A DNA stretch of 64,000 nt from Voacanga thouarsii. Its lineage: Eukaryota > Streptophyta > Magnoliopsida > Gentianales > Apocynaceae. The notes under the pieces were generated by a model. That model searched no databases. It was not told the DNA's origin and was given only the letters and a program-made list of their open reading frames with translations. Position 1 is the stretch's first letter. Each line of letters opens with the position of its first letter. A program made the position numbers and the translations under genes. Below, piece by piece: positions 46,801-59,134 of this stretch. Where the stretch lies: positions 2,666,001-2,730,000 of the forward strand of contig JANUWF010001942.1 of NCBI GenBank assembly GCA_026120185.1. The letters are read 5' to 3'.

Positions 46801-48552
46801 AATGGTTCCTATCGCAAGGTATTAATTATTAGAAATCGAGTTAGTTTTGGTGGTCTAGTCAACAAAATATGTGCCATTCGAGGTTTGGATACATCTACTG
46901 TGAAGTTGCAAACACAATGAGGGAGGACAATGTTATTGGTACTATGACGAGGTCTACAACCGCTGCTAAAATGGATGACTATGATATGAAAAATTTGTGG
47001 TATTATGCATCTACAGTGAAGGGACAACCAATTGATCTGCATGTTTGCCATGAGATTGTCTAGATTCCAAATGCAACAGCTACAGATCTTCCAGAGCAGA
47101 ACATCCTAACTCTTATCACTGAATCATTCACTGCATTACTTAACTCAACTGTTCCTGTCAACATGCCTAACTTCGATTTAAATTTTCCAACACCTGTAGC
47201 CAACAATCCTCCACATATAAAAAATGAGACTTTCCAATCATTTTTCAATACATCAATTTTGGATACCCAAGCCATTGGACCTAGCAATCAATACCTTTCA
47301 GCTTCTACTGGGTTTGTCATGCCTCAACCTCATGACCACATTCAATCCCTCCAAACACAGACGAGCCAGCAATTATTTTCAAAGGCTGAAATTGGTGTTC
47401 CATTAGATATAACTCCAATTGATGATTGGATAGCTCAAGAGCGTAATTAGATCGGTGCTCCAGAAGCGATTGTGGACGAGTTAGGACCTACGTCAGACGT
47501 TGATGGCCCTACTGCGGATGAGTCACTAGACGAGGACGGGGGGATGGCAATGACGACGAAGATATTCCCGATCCTTTTGTATTGCAACAACCTACTAAGA
47601 GATCATCTAAACTGATATGCTTGGACGATCCACCGTATTCAATATATCTTGACCGGTTAGATACTTCACAAGAGCTGGAAAACGAAGCTGGTGACTTGCT
47701 GCCGAGTACGAGGATGGATTTATGGTCGGAATCCAATAATGACTTAAGGGTTGGCATATGGTTTAGGGATAATAATGAGTTTCTTTGGGTTATTCGATCG
47801 TGATCTATTAAAATAGGTCGCTAGTTTACTGTGGTAGAAAGCAAGAGTTCATATTAGGTTGCCGAGTGTAAAAATTCAACTCCACAGCATCCATGTTATT
47901 GGCGTATCCGTGCACGGAAAAACAAAGGTTGTGGCTTGTGGCAAATTAGTCGATGGCATGGAGATCACATTTGTCTAGTCCAAACAGTCGACAGGAATCA
48001 TCGAAGCATGAGTGCGAAATTCATAGTGAAACACATCTTGCCAATGATTCATGATAATCCGGAGATTAAATTTAGTGAAATAAATAGTTATATTCATAAC
48101 ACATTGCACTTTACTCCGTCACACAGAAAATGATGGAATGCATCGTGAATATGGGAAGGGAAATAACTTGTACGAGGTTAATTGGAGCAAGGAAGTGCAG
48201 CTGTTGCAAATGAGAAATTTATGAAATACCTTGTTTGCACGCATTTGCAGCATGTCAGCAATTGGGGTTGAATCCTGAAGATTTAGTGTCATCAGAAAAT
48301 AAGACACTATCCTATAAAATAACTTATACAGCACAGTTCAAGCCCATTCCACACGAGGATTATTGGCGTAATCTTGGCTTTAACTTGGCTCCGTTTGCTC
48401 ACCGTTTCAAGAATCGTCACAGGGATAGATTGCAGACATCGCGTATTTGGAATGAGGTGGACGAACATAATCTTGATTCACCATTTCATTGCGGCTTATG
48501 TCATCGCAGTGGACCCAATAAGAGAAATTGCACTCACAGTGCTGTAGAATGA
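46801..48552 (+). pseudogene. MuDR-type transposase relic, catalytic core missing
   Basis: N-terminus: SYRKVLIIRNRVSFGGLVNK (46803), then DDYDMKNLWYYAS. Middle: MDLWSESNNDLRVGIWF (47714), FTVVESKSS, CYWRIRARKNKGCGLWQISR, WHGDHICLVQTVDRNHRSM, HFTPSHRK.WNAS; this is the MuDR N-terminal DNA-binding region. Then almost immediately GARKCSCCK.EIYEIPCLHA (about 48187-48240), a SWIM zinc finger, followed by QQLGLNPEDLVS and FKPIPHEDYWRN, the usual MULE C-terminus. About 300 residues that should hold the DDE transposase are absent. Stops at 47061, 47447, 47801, 48131 and 48208 also break it. It cannot catalyse transposition. Confidence 0.75.
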
Positions 48553-49286
48553 ATGCAACATCTATTTAAATTTTATATTTAGATAGCTAAATTTGTTTAG
48601 ATACATTACTCATTTGTAACCTTAATTGTTAATATTTTTTATATATCGTGATTTAAATTATTTATCTTTACTTTTGTATTTATTTTTTTATACTTAATTT
48701 GATGTTGGCTATATATCGTTCTTTTGTGTTTATTTTTAATTTTCCTAAATCGGTTCTATTAATTAGGATAGAATGTATGAGCCTACTTTTCACAGAGTGG
48801 ATCCAGGTCCTATTATACCGAACGTATTGAGATTGCAACACAAACATAGATCGTCACATATTTAGGCAGGACAGTTATACAGTAACGTTATTAATGCAAA
48901 GTAGAATGATAGTATGTTTTAGGAAGCTCAACCATTCGATCATCGTATTGAGCAGCTCATGGATATTGTCGGTTTTGGTGGACTACGTCGTCTATGTTAC
49001 ATGAGGATCGACCATTCACTGATAACAGTATTAGTGGAAAGATGGCGTTAGGAGACGCATATGTTTCATTTTACAATTGGAGAGGCTACAATCACCTTAC
49101 AGGACATAGATGTTCTCTTTGGATTATGTGTAGATGGTGATCCTATTCTCTTTTTAGAATTTATCATAAGGTACCAGAGAAATCTTGATTTGAATCATTG
49201 CTTTATTTACCCTTGTTCTTTCTTTATCTGCAAGCTGGTCCCAGAAAATCAAAATAAACAAACAGGTATGGAAGCTATAATTGTAA

Positions 49287-49409
<123 letters not shown>

Positions 49410-49477
49410 TTTTTCATTATCTCAATTGAAGTAATAAGCCTCCCAATATTGCAATATTGGGAGGCTCATTACTTCAA

Positions 49478-49545
49478 CTAGTCCCCATGTTCCTCAAACG
49501 AATCTCTTAGTTGTTGAGAAGGTTGCCCAAAAGCGGTATCTGTAT
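49478..49545 (-). pseudogene. psbN: psbN 3' fragment within NUPT
   Basis: Minus strand, C-terminal reading AFGQPSQQLRDSFEEHGD then TAG (49478-49480). It is the C-terminal half of psbN; the N-terminal half (hydrophobic segment) is missing at the insertion edge. Confidence 0.82.
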
Positions 49546-51705
49546 CAGTCATTTCGTACATACATCTGTAGAGTTGATTGACATGTGTGACGAGCTTCTG
49601 AGATTTTGACCGACTCTGACGGAGTTTGATGGATATAGATTGAAAATCATTTCACTCGAGAGAGCATTGAGTCAGCCACTACTTGCACATGCGACGCTAG
49701 AAATGATAGGGCCAGCATACACAGTGTCGTATTATGCAGCTCATCGAAGGCTTTCTATTCTCGGACAAATCCAGCAACAGAGTACATCTGTGCTTTCTAA
49801 AACACATTTGTAATTTAGAGGCATCTAGCACCTTTAGTTGGGAAAGTGCAGCATTGGCTCATCTGTACCGTTGTCTGTGCAACGCTACATCCTACAAAAC
49901 GCACACTATCAATGACCCATTATTGTTGGATTAGGTATGGAATGCATATTTTTTTAAAAAATCTTATTAGTATTTTAAATTAATAATAAATATAATATTT
50001 TCTTAAGAATTGGTTGTTCATGTTGAAATAGTTCTAGGCTTGGGAGCGGATTCCTACTATCAGACCGAGCAGAGTTCGTTCGATTGAGGATGTTGATCCC
50101 CAGGCCCAAGAGGATCAGCATGGGAGGGACTGTTAGAGTTTGCACACACCCCGACACATGTGCTTCTTATTTATAAGGATCAATTAGATAAAATGCAACA
50201 TGATCATGTAAGTCTTACTTCAATCAATTTGCTTTTGATTCCAATTTTAAATTTGTTATTTATTATTGATACTGGCAGTTTACCTTTATACAGTTTATCT
50301 GGTAACCTTATAAAAAGCACATGTTGGCTACCTTACCCCCGTATTGCACTCATAGACGACACATTTGGGCATCTATCACATCCCTAATTTGTTGGGAAAC
50401 AATAGAAGTGCATCGCCCATATAAAGTTATGCGACAGTTTAGATTTGTGCAGACAATACCTGCTGCAGTTGACACCGGTGATAATTTGCATACTCGTGAC
50501 ATGAGAACTACTGGTGTAGGATGGCTCAAGATAGATTCAATACATCTCGCAAACTGGGTTAATAGGCATTCAACAGTTCTTCTTGGACAATATAGTTACA
50601 GTCAGAATATAGTTTCGACTGACTATGCAGCATGGTATTGGACTCACACTAGGCGACTGATAGGTAATCCGATCATAATGCAACCTAATCCTTTAGGCTA
50701 CCAATTGAGCGGTGATGCGACATAAGCATTGGTATGTAAATTTTCTTACATAATATTATAAAATATATAATTTACACTCAAATAATTTATTGACATTTCG
50801 AAATACATATATAGGCTGATTCAATGCATCGAATATTGTACCTTGACAATGAAGGCTATCAAAATGCGGATGCTGCGAGTAGATAAGTGTTTGCATCAAT
50901 AACGGATCTCGCTACGCGTTCGTTGACTACCGTTGGTAAGGTAAGTCGTTTGAACTACCCGCCCTATGAGCCAATTAGACGAAGTTACACTACTCAACCG
51001 ATACCTCCGATCCCGCAAGAAGTCAATCGCGGAGTTCTCCCGGTGCGGAGAAGGGGTAGACGGGTACGTAGACGTACTGTACCTGATATTCCTATGCAGG
51101 ATCACTACTCACTAGTACATGATTATGAATAAGGTGATCCTGCAGAAGTTGAAGATAGGTAAGATGATTTTATTACTCCACAGCACCTAATCTTCGATAC
51201 TAGATGTTTATCTTCAGCTGATGAATTTGATGCCGAGCCTTCTTCTGGACGGTCTCAAATACGACATAGACATTCTACAGATATTCCCATTTCATCTCAC
51301 CGTTACGAGTAAGGTATAATACAACCAGAAGAACCACCCGAAGAACAATAACAACAGTCTCAGAGATGAGTTCAACTTCCAAGGAACTGTCGAATATTTT
51401 ATTGTGGGACTAGCTTTCATCCTTTTTTTTAGATTATTTCATGTGTAATAAATTTTATTATTTGTATCACGTTTTTGAGTTCAATTTAGTTTGGCCATTT
51501 TTAAGACAAAATTAATAATAATAGAACTTTAAAGACAAATATAATACAATTTTTCAAATGCTTTTTTTAGAACTTTAATATTTCACACATTATCCGAATT
51601 CAATTAATTTATAAATTATTCGGATTATGAACTGTAAGGGGATTATGAAATTTAAATAATTAATATTTAAATTTAAATATTATTTAAATAGTTGACACTA
51701 TAATT

Positions 51706-52680
51706 TTAGTATATTTAGATAATTGAGAATTTATATTTTTATAATTTTCTTCAATAATTAAATATTATAGATTAAACTTAAATTAAAAATACAAATTTAT
51801 TTCAAAATCCAAAACAAATAAAATTAACTATAGTAACAATAGAATACGAATATTACATGTTAATATCAAATTTAAATTAATAAATTTAAATTATGTGTTA
51901 TTTAAATTTATATAGGCTTTTATATTTTGTGTTATTTAAAAGTATTTATTCCTTTGAAATACAAAGTTGGAAGTTTATAAAATTGAAATATAAGAAATGT
52001 GAGGAAGAAGTTACAAAAATGATAAAATGCTTACAATAGAAAAAAAAGGGGGATTTTTTTAGTATATGTAGATAGTTGAGAATTTAAATTTTTTATAATT
52101 TTTAACGAATAATTAAATATTATAAATTAAACTGCAAATAAAAATTTATTTCAAAATCTAATATAAATAAAATTAACTGTAGTAAAAATATAGATATTAC
52201 TTGTTATGATTAAATTTAAATTAATAAAATTTAATTATTAATTATTTAAATTTATTTATATAAGTCTTTATATATTTTGTGTTATTTAAAAGTATTATTT
52301 TCTTTTACAATAGAGAAAAAAAATAAAATGAACGGATAATTATAGTAGAGATTTTAAATTCAATAGAAAAGAAATGAGAGGAAGAAGTCACAAAAAATGA
52401 TAAAATGCTTACAATATAGAAAGAATAAAAAAGAAGAAGATATTTTTAGTATATTTAGATAGTTGAGAATTTAAAATTTTATAATTTTTTAATGAATAAT
52501 TAAAATATTATAAATTAAAATACAAATAAAAATTTATTTCAAAATATGTACATATAAATAAAATTAATTATAGTAAAAATATGTATATTATTTGTAATGA
52601 TTAAATTTAAATTATTAATTATTATTTAAAAATATTAATTTCTTTTACAATAGAAAAAAATTATAAAAAAAATTAAACAT
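51706..52680. repeat. Three tandem AT-rich repeat copies (~350-390 bp)
   Basis: Copies start at 51706, 52059 and 52446 with TTAGTATAT(T/G)TAGATA and continue with shared blocks (TTGAGAATTT, AAATTTATTTCAAAAT, GTGTTATTTAAAA). The third is shorter. No coding. Origin unknown; it lies between the PMD gene and the hairpin at 52737. Confidence 0.75.
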
Positions 52681-52736
52681 ATTTTGTGAAAATAATAATA
52701 GAGAAAAAAAATTACGAATAATAAATAAATAAATAA

Positions 52737-52769
52737 ATGCACCTCGCAAATCATGTTTGCGAGGTGCAT
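52737..52769. repeat. Perfect 14-bp-stem inverted repeat
   Basis: ATGCACCTCGCAAA, loop TCATG, TTTGCGAGGTGCAT. Preceded by an (AAAT)n run. A related TTTGGTGGATGCGAG string occurs about 60 bp downstream. Confidence 0.85.
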
Positions 52770-53042
52770 CAAATCACTAAGCGAAGTATAGAAAATAACG
52801 CACAAAAATCGAAAATGACTCTTGCATTTGGTGGATGCGAGAATCTTGAGGTTCCCTTTTTACCCTTCCTCACAATTCACCTCTCATTTGGTTTTCAAAT
52901 TGAATTTTGGTCAAAACCCCGAAAATAGTACTTTCAAAGGCGGGGAGCTAGGGGGGCGGGGTGGGGGTGTGCAGACTTGTCGAAATACAGAATTCCTTTG
53001 TCATGGAAAACCCAGAATCTACACACAAACCACAGCTCCAAA
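52770..53042. other. Short unique spacer
   Basis: No gene recognised. G-rich run GGGGGGCGGGGTGGGGGTG at about 52952. Ends with GCTCCAAA, the TSD of the hAT element. Confidence 0.4.
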
Positions 53043-55395
53043 TAGGGCTGTTCAAACGGTTAACGGTTCGGTTTTCGATTTTTCAAATCGGTTTAAATCG
53101 ATTTTTAGGTTTTTTGCTGTCTAACCGAACCGAACCGGACACAGCATAAAACCGAGACAACCGAACCGAACACATTTTGGTTTGGTTCGGTTCGGTTCGG
53201 TCTATAACCGAAATTAAAATCCTGGCCCATTAAACAAAGCCCAACAGACATCACTAAAATCCAATTCCAATATAAAGTCCAAAATAATAAAATTGACCCA
53301 ATAAACATTATCCAATCCAACCAACAATGAGTCCAATACCATTACATTTACATTATATAGCCATAAAGAAAAATATTACAACATAACAATGGTTGATTGA
53401 TTCACATCACTGACATCAGTAGCCAGGCCCCTCCAATTTTCCTCAATAGCCATCTTGTCCAAATCTCCAGTAAGCTGTAATAGATAATGAAAAAAATCAG
53501 TTATCAAAATTAAGGAGGCAACATGCATCATAAATTTGAGTTTAAATTGGTTGTTTCTAAGATTCTAGGAATGATATTGCTGCTCTACAGGAGTTAAATA
53601 CTCACCTATACATAAAAACAGCCCATCAAAGCTGCAAGAAACACAGCCAACATTCCCCCACATTCCCCCCAACAGCATTCAGAAATCCAGCCAACATTCC
53701 CTTCAGGCCTCAACACTCAACAGCACCACTGCCTACCCATTTTTCTTTCCCTTGATTCCTCTCCCTATCTGAATACCGAATGTGTATGTTTCTGTGTGTG
53801 TGTGTGTGTTTTCTTATATCAGCCTCTCTTTGAAAACCCTACACAACATATAGCTTTATAGTGGAAGAAAGAGAGAGTTGCAGTGGTACTACTGCCCACT
53901 ATCGAGTGCTATAAAATGTGTTTTACACAGAGACACACATACCAATAGATAAAGAGAGATTGACTAACTCTAATTGTGCTTATGATTCAGATATTGATGC
54001 TAAATTAGCTCTGCAAAATGGCATTTTAAGATAACTAAAAACATGTTGCAATAATTATGAGCAAAAAAACCAAAAACGAACCCTAAAAAGCTTGGTGTAC
54101 GTAGCCATACGATAACTCACACAACCTGAAAGTTACAGCAGTACTACTACAACTATCAACTTCTAGCAACACTTAACATTTAACATCCACCAAATAAGTC
54201 CAGTAAACCCCCTGAATCCTTCCTATTCTCCTTCCTATTGCAAGAGTAATCCATCATAAATCCATCCTTCATCACTAAATGTCTTTACATGTAGCTATAC
54301 TCCCACAATCAACCAAGCAAATACACAACAAAATACAAATAGACTGAAAAAATACTCAATGACTGCAAATTTCTCAATGACTCCAAATATCCAAACATCC
54401 AAACATACTAAAAGAAGACTGCAAATATGACCAAACATCCAAACATCCAAACATATTTCTCAATGACTCCAAACATCCAAACATCCACATATTTCTCAAT
54501 AACACCACAAACATCCACATATTTCTCAATGACTATTTCAAATTCCATACCATCTAAGGAAAGAAAAAAAAGGGGAGATTTAGACCTTCTGCTGAGCTCA
54601 CCGATGACCAGTGAGGAATGACCGAATGAGGATTGAGGAAAGAGTGACTCTGGCCTTGCTATCCGGAGTGGCTTACAGTGTTACACCTCATACAAATGCC
54701 GACACCTTGTTAACTCGTGGCACCATTGCAGCAGATCATGGAGGGGAGGCTGTTATATACACGTCTGAAAAGATGTATCCTGCAGGTGTTGTTAACCAGA
54801 AATTGAGATCCAAAAATGAAGAGGAAAAGGAAAAAATGGAAAAGAAAGAGAACGAAAAGAGAGGGAAATTAGAAGGGCTACCAGTGAACACTGAACACCA
54901 GTCCGGCAGGCGGCACAGCAGTCCGGCAGTCCCTACACACAGTACAAGGACTTGGAGTGATTACAAGATGCAGGGCTAGGACGGAGAGCGAAATGGAGTC
55001 AATGGAAGACGGCAGTCCCTACAACTTTCCGCTTCCGACACCGGCAGTAAGGAAGGAAGATGGAAAGCGAAAGGGAAGGGAGTCAGGAGGAGGCGGAGTC
55101 GGCTCAATCGGGGGAGTGAAAGAGAAGAGAGACCGAAAGTGTGTACTGTTTTGGAAGTTAGGGTTTTGATTTCACAATTTTCCTTTCTATTTTTAGTTTT
55201 AATTTATTTAAAAAATAATAATTTTTTAAATACTTCGGTTTTTCGGTTCGGTTGAATTTCAATTCAACTGAACCGAACTAAAAAATTATTTTTTAAATCG
55301 AACCGAACCGTATTTCTCAAAAACCGAACTGAACTCATATAATCGGTTCGGTTCGGTTCGGAAAAACGGTTCGAACCGTATTTTGAACCGCCCTA
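53043..55395. mobile_element. hAT-superfamily non-autonomous element, TSD GCTCCAAA
   Basis: 2,353 bp. Perfect 8-bp duplication GCTCCAAA at 53035-53042 and 55396-55403. Terminal inverted repeats TAGGGCTGTTCAAA (left) and TAGGGCGGTTCAAA (complement of right), one mismatch in 14. Subterminal regions (53060-53210 and 55235-55375) are packed with CGGTTCGGTT/AACCGAACCG repeats in both orientations. No BED zinc finger, hATC or transposase motif is visible in any frame, so it depends on another element. The centre holds minisatellite-like (AAACATCCAAACAT) DNA at 54361-54535 and a purine-rich stretch at 54800-55130. Confidence 0.85.
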
Positions 55396-55820
55396 GCTCC
55401 AAAGACCAAAAATATCCAAAAATAAATTGAAAAAAATAACATCTTTCTAAATTAGTAATTAAAGTTAAAACTTAAAATATAAATTGGTCGGTCACCACAA
55501 TATAATCAAACCCAGAGCCTCCCTTGTCTTAGGTAGCATGCCAGAGCCGAAGCTGAAACCCCAAAAATTCCACAAACATCGAATTCTATTCTTTATACAC
55601 AAAAACATGTGGGCTAATTCCAGCGAGTACATTGACATTTGACACCTCCATTCTGTACTCGAGAAGAAAATGCAAAGAAAAACCATGGTTGACTGATAAT
55701 TTATTGTTGGGACGTGTATGAGGGATTGCTCGGGCGACTGGAGGGCCCGGCGCAGCACGTAGTCCATACATAGTCCTAATCCATTTGCATATATTTCAGA
55801 AACAGTCCCTTTCCACTAGT
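55396..55820. other. Intergenic DNA upstream of the GST gene
   Basis: Resumes after the hAT TSD. Minus-strand ORFs at 55492-55771 overlap each other in different frames and have no family features. Likely promoter-proximal sequence of the GST gene. Confidence 0.4.
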
Positions 55821-55830
55821 GTATTTATAC
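55821..55830 (+). promoter_or_regulatory. Putative TATA box of the GST gene
   Basis: GTATTTATAC about 30-40 bases before a pyrimidine-rich presumed 5' UTR start (TTCTTCCTATGCC). Single-motif evidence. Confidence 0.35.
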
Positions 55831-55849
55831 ATCATGATCAAAAGTTTGT

Positions 55850-58760
55850 ATTTCTAAGCTGTTAAATTCTTCCTATGCCTTTTTCTTGCCGTCTTGCACA
55901 CTCTGGAAAACCCTCTTTATGCTTCATCATCATCGGCATCCACACGAAAAAGGGTCTCTATTATTTCTTGGTTCTGGTGTCTCCCATCTGTTCGTGTGCC
56001 GTCTGGATTCTACTGGACAATCAGTTGTTTGAAGGTCTCAACTGGGATTTTCTCTGATTTTGTTTTGGTAAGTTCGATAATTGTCTGTACTTCAGTCTTT
56101 TGGTTGGCATGACTATCAGAGTACTTGTTTGATCGTATTGATGTTTTTCTGTAAAAGTACTGTTTTAATCAGAATTTGATTTTTTGGGGGATTAGTAATT
56201 GGGTTTCCTTTTCTGCATCATGTTGCGTATGGGAGTGTAATTGGCTAAAATTTCCATTTTTTTGAATAATTATTTCATTTCGTCTCCTGTGACTAGATAC
56301 AACTCTTAATGGGATTGCCCTGGTTGGTTTTTGAGGTCTTCTTGTTGGTAGTGTTCTGAATTCTGATTGAGGCGAAATAAGTTCACGGGGCCCTTTTTTT
56401 TTGGGGGGGGGGGGTTGTCAAGATAGGGTTTTTACATATTTAACTGCTACTTGAGAACTTCGGCGCTGTAACGATATAGTTGCTTAGTTCTAAAATCTTT
56501 TGACAGATGAACTTACTGCTTGTACAAAAAGTTGTGTTTTTTTTCTGGGTCCCAAGTTTTCTTAGAGTTTTCTGGATAGTGTCCAATATGGTGGGCAGAA
56601 CAGCTATAACTTAGCTCGTTTCTCATTGCAGCTGTGTCTTTCCTTGCATATCATTATCAAAGAGTTGCAATGTGTTATTGAAGTGTGAAGGTTTGGCGAT
56701 AGTCTCAGATTTCACATTCTTTTGGATTTAACACATAAGAGGACAGTTTTCCAGATTGGGTAGCATTATCTCATTTATTGTGGTATGGCTTATTGAGTCA
56801 TTTCCAGTTAGCGTACCTTCCATAGTGTGTGCTTATTCCATAAGGGATGACAGTATTAATGCTTGCTAAGCTCAAGGAAGGCAATGGGTTAGCATACGTT
56901 TAGTTAGGGTGAACTGCCATTCTTAAGTTAGAAAGAATTGATACCACTGAATAGTATAGCACCCTTCTTTCAATATGTGTTATTTTGTTTTCACCTCATC
57001 CGTTGACTGTTTTATTGTTTATGTGATGTACTTGTCTATGTACTACTGCAACCTCATTCCCCCCCCTCTTTCTGTGCCCCAAAATTTGTTTACGCAAGGA
57101 CATTTCTGTTCCTTTCTGTCTCGCTTCCTGTAGTGTTCTTTTGGCGGCATGAAGATATCTGGACTATGGGAAACAAATTCAATGCTTTTATTAGCTATAC
57201 CTCGTATAAAAAATTTAAGATTCTCTCTAGATATAAATGGTAATATCAGTTTTAATCCATCTGAAATTCCATGTCCTTCTATCAATGAAATGTTGCTCAA
57301 GCTTCTAAAGTTGAAAATGGAATTATAGCAAATGTAGAATAAACTGTCAAAGGATCTTTCTATCTCAATATTCAGCAAGAAGTCTAACTTAGAACCTAAA
57401 AGGGAAGAAGTCTTTTTTTTTTTTTTTGTGTGTGTGTGTGTTGGGGGGGTGGGGGGGGGGGTGCTGATGGGAGTTGTGTGTAGTGGGATGTTTGAGTGGT
57501 GGGTGTGGATTTGTTCTGTTGGAAAATCCTACCTTGCAGTTTCTTTAGAAAATTAGATACTTGCATGCAGATTCCAGCCAGATCCAACTGAGGCATGAAT
57601 AGAATGGCCATCATTCTGAAAACCTTGTGTAATAAATAAAGGTCTTTCAAGATAATAAAAAAGAGAACAAGAGTAGACCATTTATATACCAGCTTTAAGG
57701 AAATCTGCATCATTCAACAGGGAAGACAACCATAAAGAGAGATCGGAAATTTATTTTATCTAGTCAAGGGAGAATTCCGCTTTAACTTAAAACAACTTTC
57801 TTCCTGAATGGATTTGTTAGATATTGATAAATTTTGAGGGAAAGACCGTTAGATTTATATGCTCTTCTTTTTATATTTGCCACAAGTTCATCGGAGAATA
57901 TGTAAGAAGATAATTGTGAATCTAAAGTTTCACTGCCAACAAATTCACATTGACTGCTTGTATTCATCTATGTACTCAGCATTAGTATGCAGTAGGTGCA
58001 AATGTCTATCAGAACAGATTGGGCAGTCCTTTTGCGTTTCACAGTATCCTGTTCTAGAAACAAAAAGGCCTACTTCAGCACCATTTCAAGTTAATCATTG
58101 TGATTGCATGCAAATTTCTGTCGACTGTGTACAATATTCTTTGGGAAACATGTACCTAGCCACCTTTCAAGTAAATCATGGTGCTCACATTCAATTCTTG
58201 GTTTTCTAAATATATGTCCAAAAATGCTAAATCTTTTGTATTGTTAGACGTCAAGTCATGTGTGACACATGCACATGTATTTAACTATGGCTTTGCAATG
58301 AAAGCATGCACGCAAAGTTAAATATTTAGTTAAACCTAAGTTTGTATTATTGCCATAAATTTACTAGCCATCATGTGCTTAGCTTTTATCCCTTTTGTAT
58401 CATTATATACATTTGTAGAACTATTGTTGTAAAAGTTATTAACTGTGGCTGATCTAGGCATGTAGAGTTCTATATCTGGAATCTATTCATAATTCCACAT
58501 TCTGTTTCTTTCTTCTGAGCATTATAGCTTGTCACTGTACTTGGTGGCTTTATATCAAATATTCTTCATTAGCAACATGGGGACATATACAAATTCTGAA
58601 ATGTTCTGTATTTGTCATCTAAAAATTACATTGTTCTTGAAGTTCATGTAATACCATATTGTGTTTAATTTCATTGCAGGTGAGATTGATAGTTGATTCG
58701 CTGGTTTCTAGTTTGTAAACAGAAATCGACGTCCTTGTGTTACATCTCTATGATATAATA
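55850..58760 (+). other. Presumed 5' UTR exon and ~2.6 kb leader intron of the GST gene
   Basis: A donor TTTTG|GTAAGTTCG at about 56067 and an acceptor TTTCATTGCAG|GTGAG at 58680 bracket T-rich, non-coding DNA typical of a plant intron. The second leader exon, 58681-58760, runs into the start codon. The first leader exon contains a 60-codon upstream ORF (55875-56057). The intron has a polyG run (56403), a T/GT/G-rich stretch (57410-57460) and small shadow ORFs. Confidence 0.5.
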
Positions 58761-59092
58761 ATGCAGCTATATCATCATCCATATTCCTTGGATAGCCAGA
58801 AAGTGAGGCTTGCCTTGGAAGAGAAGGCAATTGATTACACATCACACCATGTCAATCCTATCATAGGCAAGAACATGGACGCCTTTTTCTTCAGGATGAA
58901 TCCAAGTGCTAAACTTCCTGTCTTCCAGAATGGTTCGCATCTTATATATGACACCATCGAGATTATCAAGTATGCCTTATATTTCTCCTGTATTTAGCTT
59001 TGGATTCATGTGTTTTTTATGTTTTACTCTTTCCTCAACATTATGATCCCTTCAGAGGGTCCCCTCTAAAGGAACATTATATGCTCTGTTAG

Positions 59093-59134
<42 letters not shown>

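Noticed and set aside
55492..55771. Overlapping minus-strand ORFs upstream of the GST gene
   Set aside because: They overlap in different frames, have no domain features, and sit where the GST promoter is expected.
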